This document shows, piece by piece, positions 1 to 7,785 of a stretch of 8,946 nucleotides of DNA. The stretch is from Candidatus Uhrbacteria bacterium CG_4_9_14_3_um_filter_36_7 (lineage in GTDB: Bacteria > Patescibacteriota > Patescibacteriia > UBA9934 > GWF2-40-263), in the NCBI GenBank assembly GCA_002791255.1, contig PFWS01000023.1, positions 1 through 8,946 on the forward strand, in the 5' to 3' direction. Made by a program: the position numbers and the translations under genes. The notes below the pieces were generated by a model. It was not told the origin of the DNA, did not search any database, and saw only the letters and a program-made list of their open reading frames with translations. The number at the start of each line of letters is the position of its first letter. The stretch's first letter is position 1.

Positions 1-1432
<1,432 letters not shown>

Positions 1433-1434
<2 letters not shown>

Positions 1435-1456
1435 ACGAAAAGAAATAATTTCGTGG
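1433..1456 (-). repeat. Inverted repeat at the 23S 5' end
   Basis: CCACGAAA and TTTCGTGG form an 8-bp perfect stem around an 8-nt loop. One arm ends at the presumed first bases of mature 23S. In many bacteria the 23S ends are released by RNase III from a leader-trailer stem. Here a local hairpin in the precursor could help mark the 5' processing point, or it could compete with the normal leader-trailer stem. The structure is seen directly; the processing role is inferred. Confidence 0.4.
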
Positions 1457-1482
1457 ATTTTTTTATTGTGGTTCTCTTTACT

Positions 1483-1523
1483 TATAAAAGAACATCTGTC
1501 GTCTGTATAAAAGATGACAGATG
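1483..1523 (-). promoter_or_regulatory. boxB/boxA-like rRNA antitermination site in the 23S leader
   Basis: Read on the minus strand, a stem-loop comes first, with arms CATCTGTCATC and GACGACAGATG (11 positions, one A-C mismatch). It is followed directly by TGTTCTTTTATA (1494-1483), which matches the boxA consensus TGYTCTTTRANA at 11 of 12 positions. Hairpin then boxA is the order of bacterial rRNA nut-like sites, where NusB-NusE bind boxA and make RNA polymerase resistant to termination on untranslated rRNA. The site lies about 50 nt before the mature 23S start and about 210 nt after the predicted transcription start. The match is by eye, and neither nus gene is in the window. Confidence 0.55.
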
Positions 1524-1570
1524 GCCAAAGAAAAAATTTTTCTTCAATCATCTATCGTCTTTAGAAAAAT

Positions 1571-1620
1571 AAAAACCGCCCTTAAAGCAGCCTTGTAAAA
1601 TAACGTAAGGCTCGCTTAAA
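1571..1620 (-). other. Terminator-like hairpin in the 23S leader
   Basis: On the minus strand, TTTAAGCGAGCCTT pairs with AAGGCTGCTTTAA over about 12 base pairs, with one bulged G and one mismatch, around a 12-nt loop. After GGGCGG comes a U-rich run (TTTTTATTTTT). This resembles an intrinsic terminator or attenuator lying between the predicted promoter (1712-1740) and 23S. The gap of about 5 nt between stem and U-run makes it weaker than a standard terminator, and it may be only a structured leader segment. Confidence 0.35.
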
Positions 1621-1711
1621 TTCACAAAAGTTTTAAACACTCTATTTTGAACGTAAACATGGCCGTACGATTGGTCGAGATCTTGATCGACTTCGTAATT
1701 AAAGTAAGCTT

Positions 1712-1740
1712 ATTCTAATGAAGCAAAAAAAATATGTCAA
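1712..1740 (-). promoter_or_regulatory. Sigma70-type promoter of the 23S rRNA gene
   Basis: On the minus strand TTGACA (1740-1735) is a perfect -35 box, followed by a 17-nt spacer and TAGAAT (1717-1712), a 5 of 6 match to the -10 box. The predicted start is near 1705, giving a leader of about 270 nt before mature 23S. A near-consensus promoter is expected for rRNA, and its presence here supports transcription of 23S separately from 16S. No equally good promoter for the divergent rlmH was found in 1741-1781. Confidence 0.8.
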
Positions 1741-1781
1741 GGACATGAGGATCGTCGCTATTTATCTTCTACTAAAATACT

Positions 1782-2255
1782 ATGTATCAATTTAATCTTG
1801 TTATTATTGGGAAGGAAAAAAACAATCCAGAACAGATGCTCATCGAACACTATAAAAAACTTCTTAAGCCTTTTGCGCGAATACAGGTTTTTTGTTGCAA
1901 AGAGGAGGGTTTCTTTTCAAAAAACGAACGAGAACAAGTAGTTCGACAAGAACAAAATCGTCTGCAAAAAATTATTCAAAAAAATTCGTTTATTGTCGCC
2001 CTTGATGCAAAAGGACGATTATTTGATTCAGAAACATTCGCTCAACATATTCCTGTCTGGAGCAATCAGGAGCAACACAGCATAACATTTATCATTGGTG
2101 GACCGCTCGGACTCTCACAAAATATTAAAAACCAAGCCCATCTTTGTCTTGCCCTATCTTTATTTACCTTTCCACACGATTTGGCTCGATCGATTCTCAT
2201 GGAACAACTTTATCGAGCCATGACTATTCTTCACAAAAAAACCTATCATTATTAA
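1782..2255 (+). CDS. rlmH: 23S rRNA (pseudouridine-1915-N3) methyltransferase RlmH
   Basis: RlmH is a SPOUT-family methyltransferase. It uses S-adenosylmethionine to methylate N3 of pseudouridine 1915 in helix 69 of 23S rRNA, at the subunit interface. The 157-residue length is normal for the family. Visible landmarks are ALDAKGRLFDSETFA (73-87), the trefoil-knot SAM loop IGGPLGLS (105-112), LSLFTFPHDLAR (125-136), EQLYRAMTI (141-149) and the C-terminal YHY, close to the usual family ending. The ATG at 1782 is chosen because it begins the conserved first strand (FNLVIIGK). No Shine-Dalgarno site is visible before it. The gene is divergent from the 23S gene whose RNA it modifies, which may be chance. 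Its last bases overlap the stop codon of the convergent hydrolase gene, with no room for a terminator. Confidence 0.93.
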   Translation: MYQFNLVIIGKEKNNPEQMLIEHYKKLLKPFARIQVFCCKEEGFFSKNEREQVVRQEQNRLQKIIQKNSFIVALDAKGRLFDSETFAQHIPVWSNQEQHSITFIIGGPLGLSQNIKNQAHLCLALSLFTFPHDLARSILMEQLYRAMTILHKKTYHY

Positions 2256-2899
2256 AGCAATTCATCAGAAACTTCTTCCTCACGGTTTTGGTGTTCTGCC
2301 CAATGAATAGAGGCAAAATCATCAGGTAAATTTCCACCAGGTGAAAAATCAATAGGAATACGTTCAATATTTATAATCAAATCTCGTAAAACAGGATACG
2401 AACTTCCCATAAAATGATCGTGTCCATCGGTTTCAATAAATTCCGCTTTTAATACTTCTGCCAAGTGTTTACCGTGGTCAATGGGAACAAGTTTATCGTC
2501 TTTTGAATGAACAACAAAAAATTGCTGAGCTTTCCACATAATCACATCTGCATCAAGATCAGCGATAAATAAACGTCGGAGTTCTGGTTTGGTAACACTC
2601 CACGGAGACGCAACTAAAATAATGGCTCTTGGAGTTTCTTTCATTTCTACAGCTTCCAAATATTGCAAAATAATAAATCCGCCAAGTGAATGACCTAAAA
2701 GAATATCATCCCCGCGCAAATAACCCACTTGGCGCTTCATCTCATTCATAATAAATGACAGATCAAGCTCTTCATCGGTTTTTAATGGCAGAGTAGGGGT
2801 AAGTACTTCAAATCCATGTTCGCGTAATTGTGTAGCTAACCATGGATGAAAATTCATTTCTGGGCTTGCTTGAAACCCATGAACAAGAATAACACGCAT
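2252..2899 (-). CDS. RBBP9/YdeN-type alpha/beta serine hydrolase
   Basis: This 215-residue protein has the small alpha/beta-hydrolase fold of the RBBP9/YdeN family, a family whose substrates are mostly unknown. It starts with a beta-strand and oxyanion-loop motif VILVHGFQ (3-10). The nucleophile elbow GHSLGG puts the serine at residue 71. The acid is Asp134 or Asp135 in HSKDDKLVP, and the histidine is His160 or His162 in GHDHFMG. No signal peptide or membrane segment is seen, so it is probably cytoplasmic. An acidic tail of about 35 residues after the core (181-215) is longer than the minimal family fold. The gene starts 19 bases after the membrane-protein gene on the same strand, so the two are probably co-transcribed. 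The start lacks a clear Shine-Dalgarno site. Its TAA overlaps that of rlmH in a shared TTAA (2252-2255). Confidence 0.85.
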   Translation of the reverse strand: MRVILVHGFQASPEMNFHPWLATQLREHGFEVLTPTLPLKTDEELDLSFIMNEMKRQVGYLRGDDILLGHSLGGFIILQYLEAVEMKETPRAIILVASPWSVTKPELRRLFIADLDADVIMWKAQQFFVVHSKDDKLVPIDHGKHLAEVLKAEFIETDGHDHFMGSSYPVLRDLIINIERIPIDFSPGGNLPDDFASIHWAEHQNREEEVSDELL

Positions 2900-2918
2900 A
2901 GAAAAAATGAATTATTTT

Positions 2919-3449
2919 TTATGGGAGAAGAAGCGGGGCTGTTATAATTTTAAAATCGTAAAATTGTTTTTGGACGATATAATCAAAATCTGTTTGCGTG
3001 GGGTTGTCTATTACTTTACTGCAACAAGCATTCGTTTCAAAAAGGCTTCCGTCAGTATTTTCAAATTGAACGGTAAAATTAAATTTTTTAGCATCAATTT
3101 GTTTTGCTTGAATGATCTTTTTAATTTTTAAACAAACAAGTCCATTTTCTTCACATCCAGCCTGAATTAACTGTGTATAATTCTGTGGATCAATATCTGG
3201 ATTCCACTCTCGAAGGGTCTGCCAAAATTCAAAATTACCTAAAAAATTTTTTGCTTCTTCATATTTTTTTTCCTGTAAAAGAAAGAAGAAAGTTAGAAGG
3301 GTTTCTTGGGCTTGTAAAATATCTTGATCGTTTAAAAATTTTTCTTGAGAATTTATTGATTTTTCTTTTAAATTCAAAAAAACAAATCCAGTAACAGCAA
3401 TCAAAATCAAAATAACAACGCTTATAAAATAAAATTTATAAGGATACAT
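2919..3449 (-). CDS. Membrane-anchored protein of unknown function
   Basis: I do not recognise this 176-residue protein. It begins with a short, weakly positive N-terminus and one hydrophobic helix (about 7-26), then a polar region to the end, so it probably sits in the membrane with a domain of about 150 residues outside. There is no lipobox. Residues 43-70 form a likely amphipathic helix rich in Leu/Phe/Glu/Lys. Four cysteines (99, 106, 142, 143) lie in the outer part and could form disulfides. The overall pattern recalls small NTF2-like extracytoplasmic domains, but that is only an impression. The frame stays open upstream into the tRNA gene. The ATG at 3449 is chosen because it is the first start outside the tRNA and gives a sensible anchor. 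AAGGA lies just 2 nt before it, unusually close for a Shine-Dalgarno site. It lies 18 bases after tRNA-Leu and 19 before the hydrolase gene. Confidence 0.75.
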   Translation of the reverse strand: MYPYKFYFISVVILILIAVTGFVFLNLKEKSINSQEKFLNDQDILQAQETLLTFFFLLQEKKYEEAKNFLGNFEFWQTLREWNPDIDPQNYTQLIQAGCEENGLVCLKIKKIIQAKQIDAKKFNFTVQFENTDGSLFETNACCSKVIDNPTQTDFDYIVQKQFYDFKIITAPLLLP

Positions 3450-3467
3450 ATTCCTTGCAGAAATTGT

Positions 3468-3552
3468 TGGTGCCGAGGGGGAGACTCGAACTCCCACAGG
3501 TTGCCCCACTGGCTCCTAAGGCCAGCGTGTCTACCAATTTCACCACCTCGGC
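3468..3552 (-). tRNA. tRNA-Leu(UAG)
   Basis: The 85-nt cloverleaf has acceptor arms GCCGAGG and CCTCGGC, discriminator A and an encoded CCA. The anticodon stem is CTGGC/GCCAG with loop CTTAGGA, giving anticodon UAG. A long class II variable arm and the T-arm GGGAG-TTCGAGT-CTCCC fit leucine. It is the first gene after the promoter at 3574-3602 and is probably cut from a transcript that continues into the membrane protein and hydrolase genes. Confidence 0.97.
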
Positions 3553-3573
3553 ATGTTTTTAGACCCATCTTTG

Positions 3574-3602
3574 ATAATAACGAAACTTTTTATGAGAATC
3601 AA
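3574..3602 (-). promoter_or_regulatory. Promoter for tRNA-Leu(UAG) and the downstream operon
   Basis: On the minus strand TTGATT (3602-3597), a 17-nt spacer and TATTAT (3579-3574) form a good sigma70-type promoter. The predicted start near 3567 leaves about 15 nt before the tRNA, as expected for a tRNA gene. No other promoter was seen between the tRNA and the two following protein genes. Confidence 0.65.
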
Positions 3603-3653
3603 TGGGGGCTGAGAATACTTTCAATAAATTATTAATTTATCCACTTGAATCTC

Positions 3654-3682
3654 TTGACATAAAGATAGGTTCATGTTGTATT
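3654..3682 (+). promoter_or_regulatory. Plus-strand promoter upstream of the surface-protein gene
   Basis: TTGACA (3654-3659) is followed by 17 bases and TGTATT (3677-3682), which matches the -10 consensus at 4 of 6. The start would be near 3689, only about 10 bases before a strong terminator hairpin. It is the best candidate promoter for the surface-protein gene at 3773, which would be reached only by read-through of that hairpin. Confidence 0.5.
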
Positions 3683-3698
3683 AAATCTAACAATTTAG

Positions 3699-3736
3699 AC
3701 TCCCCCTTTGAAATTACAAAGGGGGAGTTTTTATTG
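3699..3736 (+). terminator. Strong intrinsic terminator (possible attenuator) before the surface-protein gene
   Basis: ACTCCCCCTTTG and CAAAGGGGGAGT form a perfect 12-bp stem around a 6-nt loop, followed directly by TTTTATT. It works only in the plus direction, since the minus-strand reading lacks a U-run. No plus-strand gene lies upstream for it to terminate: the neighbour is a tRNA on minus. With the promoter at 3654-3682 it would give a transcript of only about 45 nt, so it may attenuate the surface-protein gene or end a tiny RNA. Confidence 0.85.
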
Positions 3737-3737
3737 G

Positions 3738-3747
3738 CTCGCGCGAG
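3738..3747. promoter_or_regulatory. GC-rich perfect palindrome, possible operator
   Basis: CTCGCGCGAG is a perfect 10-base palindrome, striking in an AT-rich spacer. It lies between the terminator and the start codon, 25 bases before the ATG. It could bind a dimeric regulator or be chance. No regulator gene is present in the window. Confidence 0.25.
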
Positions 3748-3772
3748 TTCTTTAAATCTTTAATTTGTGCTT

Positions 3773-6700
3773 ATGAAAAAACGGTTTAGTTTTCTTTTTA
3801 TGTTTACCGTTCTATTGAGTTTGTTTTCAATATCTACTCAAGTCCAAGCAGAAACAAGCTCAGTTTATATTTCCGAAATAGCCTGGGCTGGATCATCAAA
3901 AAGTACAAGCGATGAATGGATAGAGCTTACAAATAATAGTGAGCAAGCGATTGATCTGTCTGGTTGGCGTCTTGTTGGAGCAGCTTCAAACCAAGGCATC
4001 ATTACTATACCAGAAGGAAGTATAATTCAACCAGATTCAGTATTTTTTATTGCGAACTATGATGCTTCTTTTGAAAAATCCGCTCTTGATAAAAATCCCG
4101 ATTATGTAACTTCTGATATTTCTCTTTCAAATTCAAGTCTACATCTTATTTTAGAAAATACTTCCATAGAAGTGATTGATGAGGTTGGAGATGGGGGTGT
4201 GCCGTTTGCCGGAAACTCAGTTAGTGGGTGTTTGGCGAGTATGATTCGACTTACAGAAGTAGACTCTGGAACAAATCCTGATAATTGGAAAACAGCAGAT
4301 GTTTCTTTTGGATTTGATGATGGTATAACCGATTTTGGAACGCCTGGAATAAAAGATGAAATAGGCTCAACAGAAGAACTGGTACCTACCGACAATCCAC
4401 AAACCTCGGTAGATGAATCAGAAACTTCGATTGATTCACAGGTAGTACAAACTAACCCTACAACCGAATCCTCATTATCTTCAAACATATTAGTGATTAA
4501 TGAATTTGTCTCTGATCCTGTTAGCGGAGAAAAAGAATGGGTTGAAATTTATAATCCTAATAGTGTATCCGTAAATCTCATGGATTTTACTCTTACTGAA
4601 TCAGGTGGAAAAAAATTTTCTCTTCCTGATCAAGATCTTGAACCATATGGTTATTTTGTCCTTATTCTTTCTTCGTCTGTTCTTAATAATAATGACGACA
4701 CCATAACCATTCTTGATTCATCTGAAAAAATAGTTGATCAAATTATTTACGGAACAGAAATTATTCCCGCTGCTCAAGATCCTAATAGTGTTGCTCGAAA
4801 AGAAGATGGAACATTTTTTATCACAAGCACTCCAACTCCAGGCACACAAAATATTTTTTCAACGGAAGACTTAGAAGAAACAGAATCAACCGCCGATGAA
4901 ACAACACAGGCAGTTTTAGATTCAACCTCTAGTTCCTCTGATTCTTCTTCCCCCCAAACAACCTCTTCTCATCCTATTAAATCTCTTATCATTAATGAAT
5001 TTGTTTCTGATCCAATTAGTGGTGAAAAAGAATGGATAGAAATTTATAATCCACAAAATGAATCTATAAATCTGGCAGGTTTTACTATTACAGAAGAATC
5101 TGGAAAAATATTTCCTCTACCCGAAATAATACTTGAAGCAAATACTTATCTTGTTATTGAGATAGCTTCATCAAGCCTTAATAATAGCGGGGATACTATT
5201 ACTATTCTTGATCCATTAGCAATTATTATTGATCAAGTTATTTATGGAACAGAGATGATTCCAGCTACATCTGATCCAAATAGTGTTGCTAAAAATGAAG
5301 AAGGAATTTTTCTTGTAACCACAACACCAACACCAGGCATGAAAAATATTTTTTCATCCGAAGCACAGAAGGAGGATTTAACAGATACTACACAAACAAC
5401 TACTTCACAAAATGATTCTTCTTCGAATACAAATTCTTCAACTAATACTACATCAACTGCTGCAGAAACAAATACATCAAATCAAACCAGTATTTCTTAT
5501 CTAGCTGGTGTGTTGCTTATCAATGAATTTGTTTCTGATCCAAGTGAAGGAGAAAAAGAATGGGTTGAAATTTATAATCCACAAAATGAATCGATATCTC
5601 TTAAAGATTGGTCTTTTGTTGATGGATCTCAAAAAACTATTTCTTTTCCTCATGAGACAATAGAAAGCCAAGGATATTTTATACTTGAATTCTCTTCATC
5701 GATTCTTAACAATGGTGGGGATACCTTAAAACTCCTTGACCCAAGCGCAAATATTATTGATGAAATTATTTATGGAACGGATTCAATACCATCTCCTAAA
5801 AAATCAAATAGTTTAGCGCGTATAAATTCAGGAGGTTTTGAAGAAACCACAACCCCAACTCCAGGTAGCACAAATCAATTTACTCAAACTTCTACAACAA
5901 CCAGTACAACTACAGCTTCACAAGATTCTAATTCTTCAAATTCATCTAGTTCCTCTTTGTCTACCCCTTCTTATCCAACAAACACCCTTATTATTAACGA
6001 ATTCTATCCAGATGCCAAAGATGAAGAAAAAGAATGGGTTGAAATTTATAATCCACAAAATGAATCGATTGCTTTAAATGGATGGGTTATAAAAGACGCC
6101 TCTGGAAGATCTTTTTCTCTGCCAAACCAAACACTTGAATCAAAAAAGTTTGTGGTTATGTATTTTAACTCTGGGTTTCTTAATAATCAAAATGATACGA
6201 TTTATCTTCTAGACCCCTCCATGAAAGAAATCCATAAAGTGGAGTACGGAACAGAACAAATTCCTACAGCAAAACATCCTTATAGTGTGGCAAGAAAATC
6301 AGATGGAATATTTGTTGAAACCGTATTTGTTACAAAAGGTCAAGAAAATGTGATTATTAAAAATTCACAAATCAATACTCAAATCTCATCTAATGATTTA
6401 GCAAAAACAGAGAACGAAAGCGAACTTACAACATCTATTCCAGCGATTTCCTATGAAGATATTCGTTTTTCAGAAATTTATCCAAATACGATTGGAAGCG
6501 ATGAAACACAAGAATTTATCGAGCTTATAAATACAGGCGGCTTAACTATTGATTTAACAGGATATTTTATAAAAGATCTAAGTGGTAAAACATGGACAGC
6601 CTCTTCGCTTTCACTTAACCCCAACAATTATATTGCTCTTGAAAGAACTCTTACTAAAATTAGTCTAAATAATACCGGGAAGGAAACACTTTTTCTCTAC

Positions 6701-7633
6701 GATCCAAATGGAAACCTTCTCCAAGAACTTTCTTATGCTAACTCCCCAAAAGGTCTCTCTTATGCGCAGGTGGATGAAACTTGGTATTGGACGGCAGCAA
6801 TTACGCGCGCTCAACCGAATACATTTCAGGAACCTCTCACTAAAACAAGCACTTCTATTTCCGGACAAACAGGAACAAGAGAGAAACTTATTGATACAGA
6901 TCCAGCTCACGTCCGCGATCTAACCATTGGAACCAGAGTACGTATTCGTGGAATTGTTTCGGTAGTTCCTGGAACATTTACGGATCAAACGTTTTATTTA
7001 GCTGGATCTGGTATTCAGATTTTTAAATCAGATGGTGAATTTCCCGAACTTGCTATTGGTGAAGAGGTTGAACTTACTGGAGTGGTAAGTTCAAATCGAA
7101 ATGAAATGCGAATTAAAATGGCAAAAACAGATGAGATTAAAAAAACAGGAAATATTGGTTCTGTGCACGTTTATTCAACAAATATTTTAGATGAATCCCT
7201 AGAAGGATTTTTAGTTAAGATAACTGGTTTGGTTGTAAGTCGATCAAAAGAGGCTATGCTTCTGGAACAAAATGGGATAGAAACAAATGTGCGTGCCAAG
7301 CCATCAACTAGTGTTGATTTTTCTTCACTTACAGTTGGGTCAACAGTTGAAATCACTGGAATTACCAGTCAAATTGATGATAAATATTATTTACTAGTGC
7401 GTGGAGAATCAGATGTAAATGTTATTACTCCTGCTAAAACCACAACAGAAACACCATCAAGTATGGCCACAGCCACTAAAACAAATACCTCTTCTCAAGA
7501 AAAAATAGGTGTTGGTATTCTTCTTGGAGTCGTGCTTGCTCTTATTATCCTTGCTTTTAGATCATTTATTCTTAAAAAACGTTTTACTTATGGAAAACCA
7601 GCTGCACCTCTCGCGCCTGCAAGAGGAATTTGA
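3773..7633 (+). CDS. Large cell-surface protein with six lamin-tail domains, paired OB-like region and C-terminal anchor
   Basis: This 1286-residue protein begins with a signal peptide (KKR, hydrophobic core, cleavage after VQA at 26). Six lamin-tail-like domains follow, near 30-190, 238-362, 404-527, 580-703, 737-862 and 894-1018. Domains 2-5 share INEF..D, EKEW[VI]EIYNP, L[NS]N...DT and a [YH]..VEYGT-like strand; domains 2-4 end in TPTPG. Linkers are Ser/Thr/Asn-rich and probably extended. Residues 1046-1218 look like two OB-fold-like units (IGTRVRIRGIV; VGSTVEITGIT). After a Thr-rich stalk, a membrane helix (about 1245-1266) and a positive tail (KKRF...) anchor it. In known proteins lamin-tail domains occur in nuclear lamins and in bacterial secreted nucleases and surface proteins. 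A display or binding role is inferred; no nuclease catalytic motif was seen. Only one cysteine (153) is present. ATG 3773 is preferred over GTG 3767 because MKKR gives a typical signal peptide. There is no Shine-Dalgarno site. Confidence 0.9.
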   Translation: MKKRFSFLFMFTVLLSLFSISTQVQAETSSVYISEIAWAGSSKSTSDEWIELTNNSEQAIDLSGWRLVGAASNQGIITIPEGSIIQPDSVFFIANYDASFEKSALDKNPDYVTSDISLSNSSLHLILENTSIEVIDEVGDGGVPFAGNSVSGCLASMIRLTEVDSGTNPDNWKTADVSFGFDDGITDFGTPGIKDEIGSTEELVPTDNPQTSVDESETSIDSQVVQTNPTTESSLSSNILVINEFVSDPVSGEKEWVEIYNPNSVSVNLMDFTLTESGGKKFSLPDQDLEPYGYFVLILSSSVLNNNDDTITILDSSEKIVDQIIYGTEIIPAAQDPNSVARKEDGTFFITSTPTPGTQNIFSTEDLEETESTADETTQAVLDSTSSSSDSSSPQTTSSHPIKSLIINEFVSDPISGEKEWIEIYNPQNESINLAGFTITEESGKIFPLPEIILEANTYLVIEIASSSLNNSGDTITILDPLAIIIDQVIYGTEMIPATSDPNSVAKNEEGIFLVTTTPTPGMKNIFSSEAQKEDLTDTTQTTTSQNDSSSNTNSSTNTTSTAAETNTSNQTSISYLAGVLLINEFVSDPSEGEKEWVEIYNPQNESISLKDWSFVDGSQKTISFPHETIESQGYFILEFSSSILNNGGDTLKLLDPSANIIDEIIYGTDSIPSPKKSNSLARINSGGFEETTTPTPGSTNQFTQTSTTTSTTTASQDSNSSNSSSSSLSTPSYPTNTLIINEFYPDAKDEEKEWVEIYNPQNESIALNGWVIKDASGRSFSLPNQTLESKKFVVMYFNSGFLNNQNDTIYLLDPSMKEIHKVEYGTEQIPTAKHPYSVARKSDGIFVETVFVTKGQENVIIKNSQINTQISSNDLAKTENESELTTSIPAISYEDIRFSEIYPNTIGSDETQEFIELINTGGLTIDLTGYFIKDLSGKTWTASSLSLNPNNYIALERTLTKISLNNTGKETLFLYDPNGNLLQELSYANSPKGLSYAQVDETWYWTAAITRAQPNTFQEPLTKTSTSISGQTGTREKLIDTDPAHVRDLTIGTRVRIRGIVSVVPGTFTDQTFYLAGSGIQIFKSDGEFPELAIGEEVELTGVVSSNRNEMRIKMAKTDEIKKTGNIGSVHVYSTNILDESLEGFLVKITGLVVSRSKEAMLLEQNGIETNVRAKPSTSVDFSSLTVGSTVEITGITSQIDDKYYLLVRGESDVNVITPAKTTTETPSSMATATKTNTSSQEKIGVGILLGVVLALIILAFRSFILKKRFTYGKPAAPLAPARGI
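4484..6355 (+). repeat. Four tandem coding repeats (lamin-tail domains 2-5)
   Basis: Four units start near 4484, 4982, 5510 and 5981, spaced about 470-530 bases. Each contains GAAAAAGAATGG followed by a version of the ATWGAAATTTATAATCC stretch. Units 4 and 5 share a 45-base exact match (5551-5595 and 6025-6069). Domains 2 and 3 are alike over most of their length (DPNSVA, TITILD, YGTE). The DNA-level identity shows fairly recent internal duplication, and such repeats can recombine or collapse in assembly. Confidence 0.85.
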
Positions 7634-7785
7634 AACCATGGCTTATGCCTATGGTATAAAGCCAACTCTATGCACGTTACTTGGTGAATATATCACAGAA
7701 AAATTTGTTCAAATATGGAATAATGGTCGGCTTTATGAAAAATGCCGACAATCACAAACCTCTATTATTCATAAATCTCCTTCTT
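7634..7785 (+). other. Hairpin-bearing spacer between surface-protein gene and small gene
   Basis: None of the three plus frames here looks like a real protein: one is closed early, and the two open ones give unconvincing composition. Two inverted repeats are visible. TGGCTT/AAGCCA (7639-7664, extendable by an AT pair) sits just after the stop codon. GTCGGC/GCCGAC (7726-7749) has a 12-nt loop. Neither is followed by a U-run, so they are not standard terminators; they may be mRNA structures between co-transcribed genes. A 63-codon frame from ATG 7638 has GAGG about 10 nt upstream, but I judge it unlikely to be coding. Confidence 0.4.

Noticed and set aside
3450..3509. Longer N-terminus for the membrane protein (start at 3509)
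   Set aside because: The extra 20 codons lie mostly inside tRNA-Leu(UAG) and read as tRNA sequence; the ATG at 3449 gives a normal membrane anchor.
4102..4488. 128-codon open frame antisense to the surface-protein gene (also 6665-6910 and 7171-7356)
   Set aside because: These are shadow frames caused by the Ser/Thr-rich codons of the plus-strand gene; no start signal or protein-like composition.
4484..6355. CRISPR or non-coding tandem repeat array
   Set aside because: Repeats are about 500 bases apart, diverged, and keep one reading frame that encodes lamin-tail domains.
7620..7640. UGA recoding as in Gracilibacteria/Absconditabacteria
   Set aside because: TGA at 7631-7633 ends the surface protein right after its basic cytoplasmic tail, and no recognised gene here contains an in-frame TGA.
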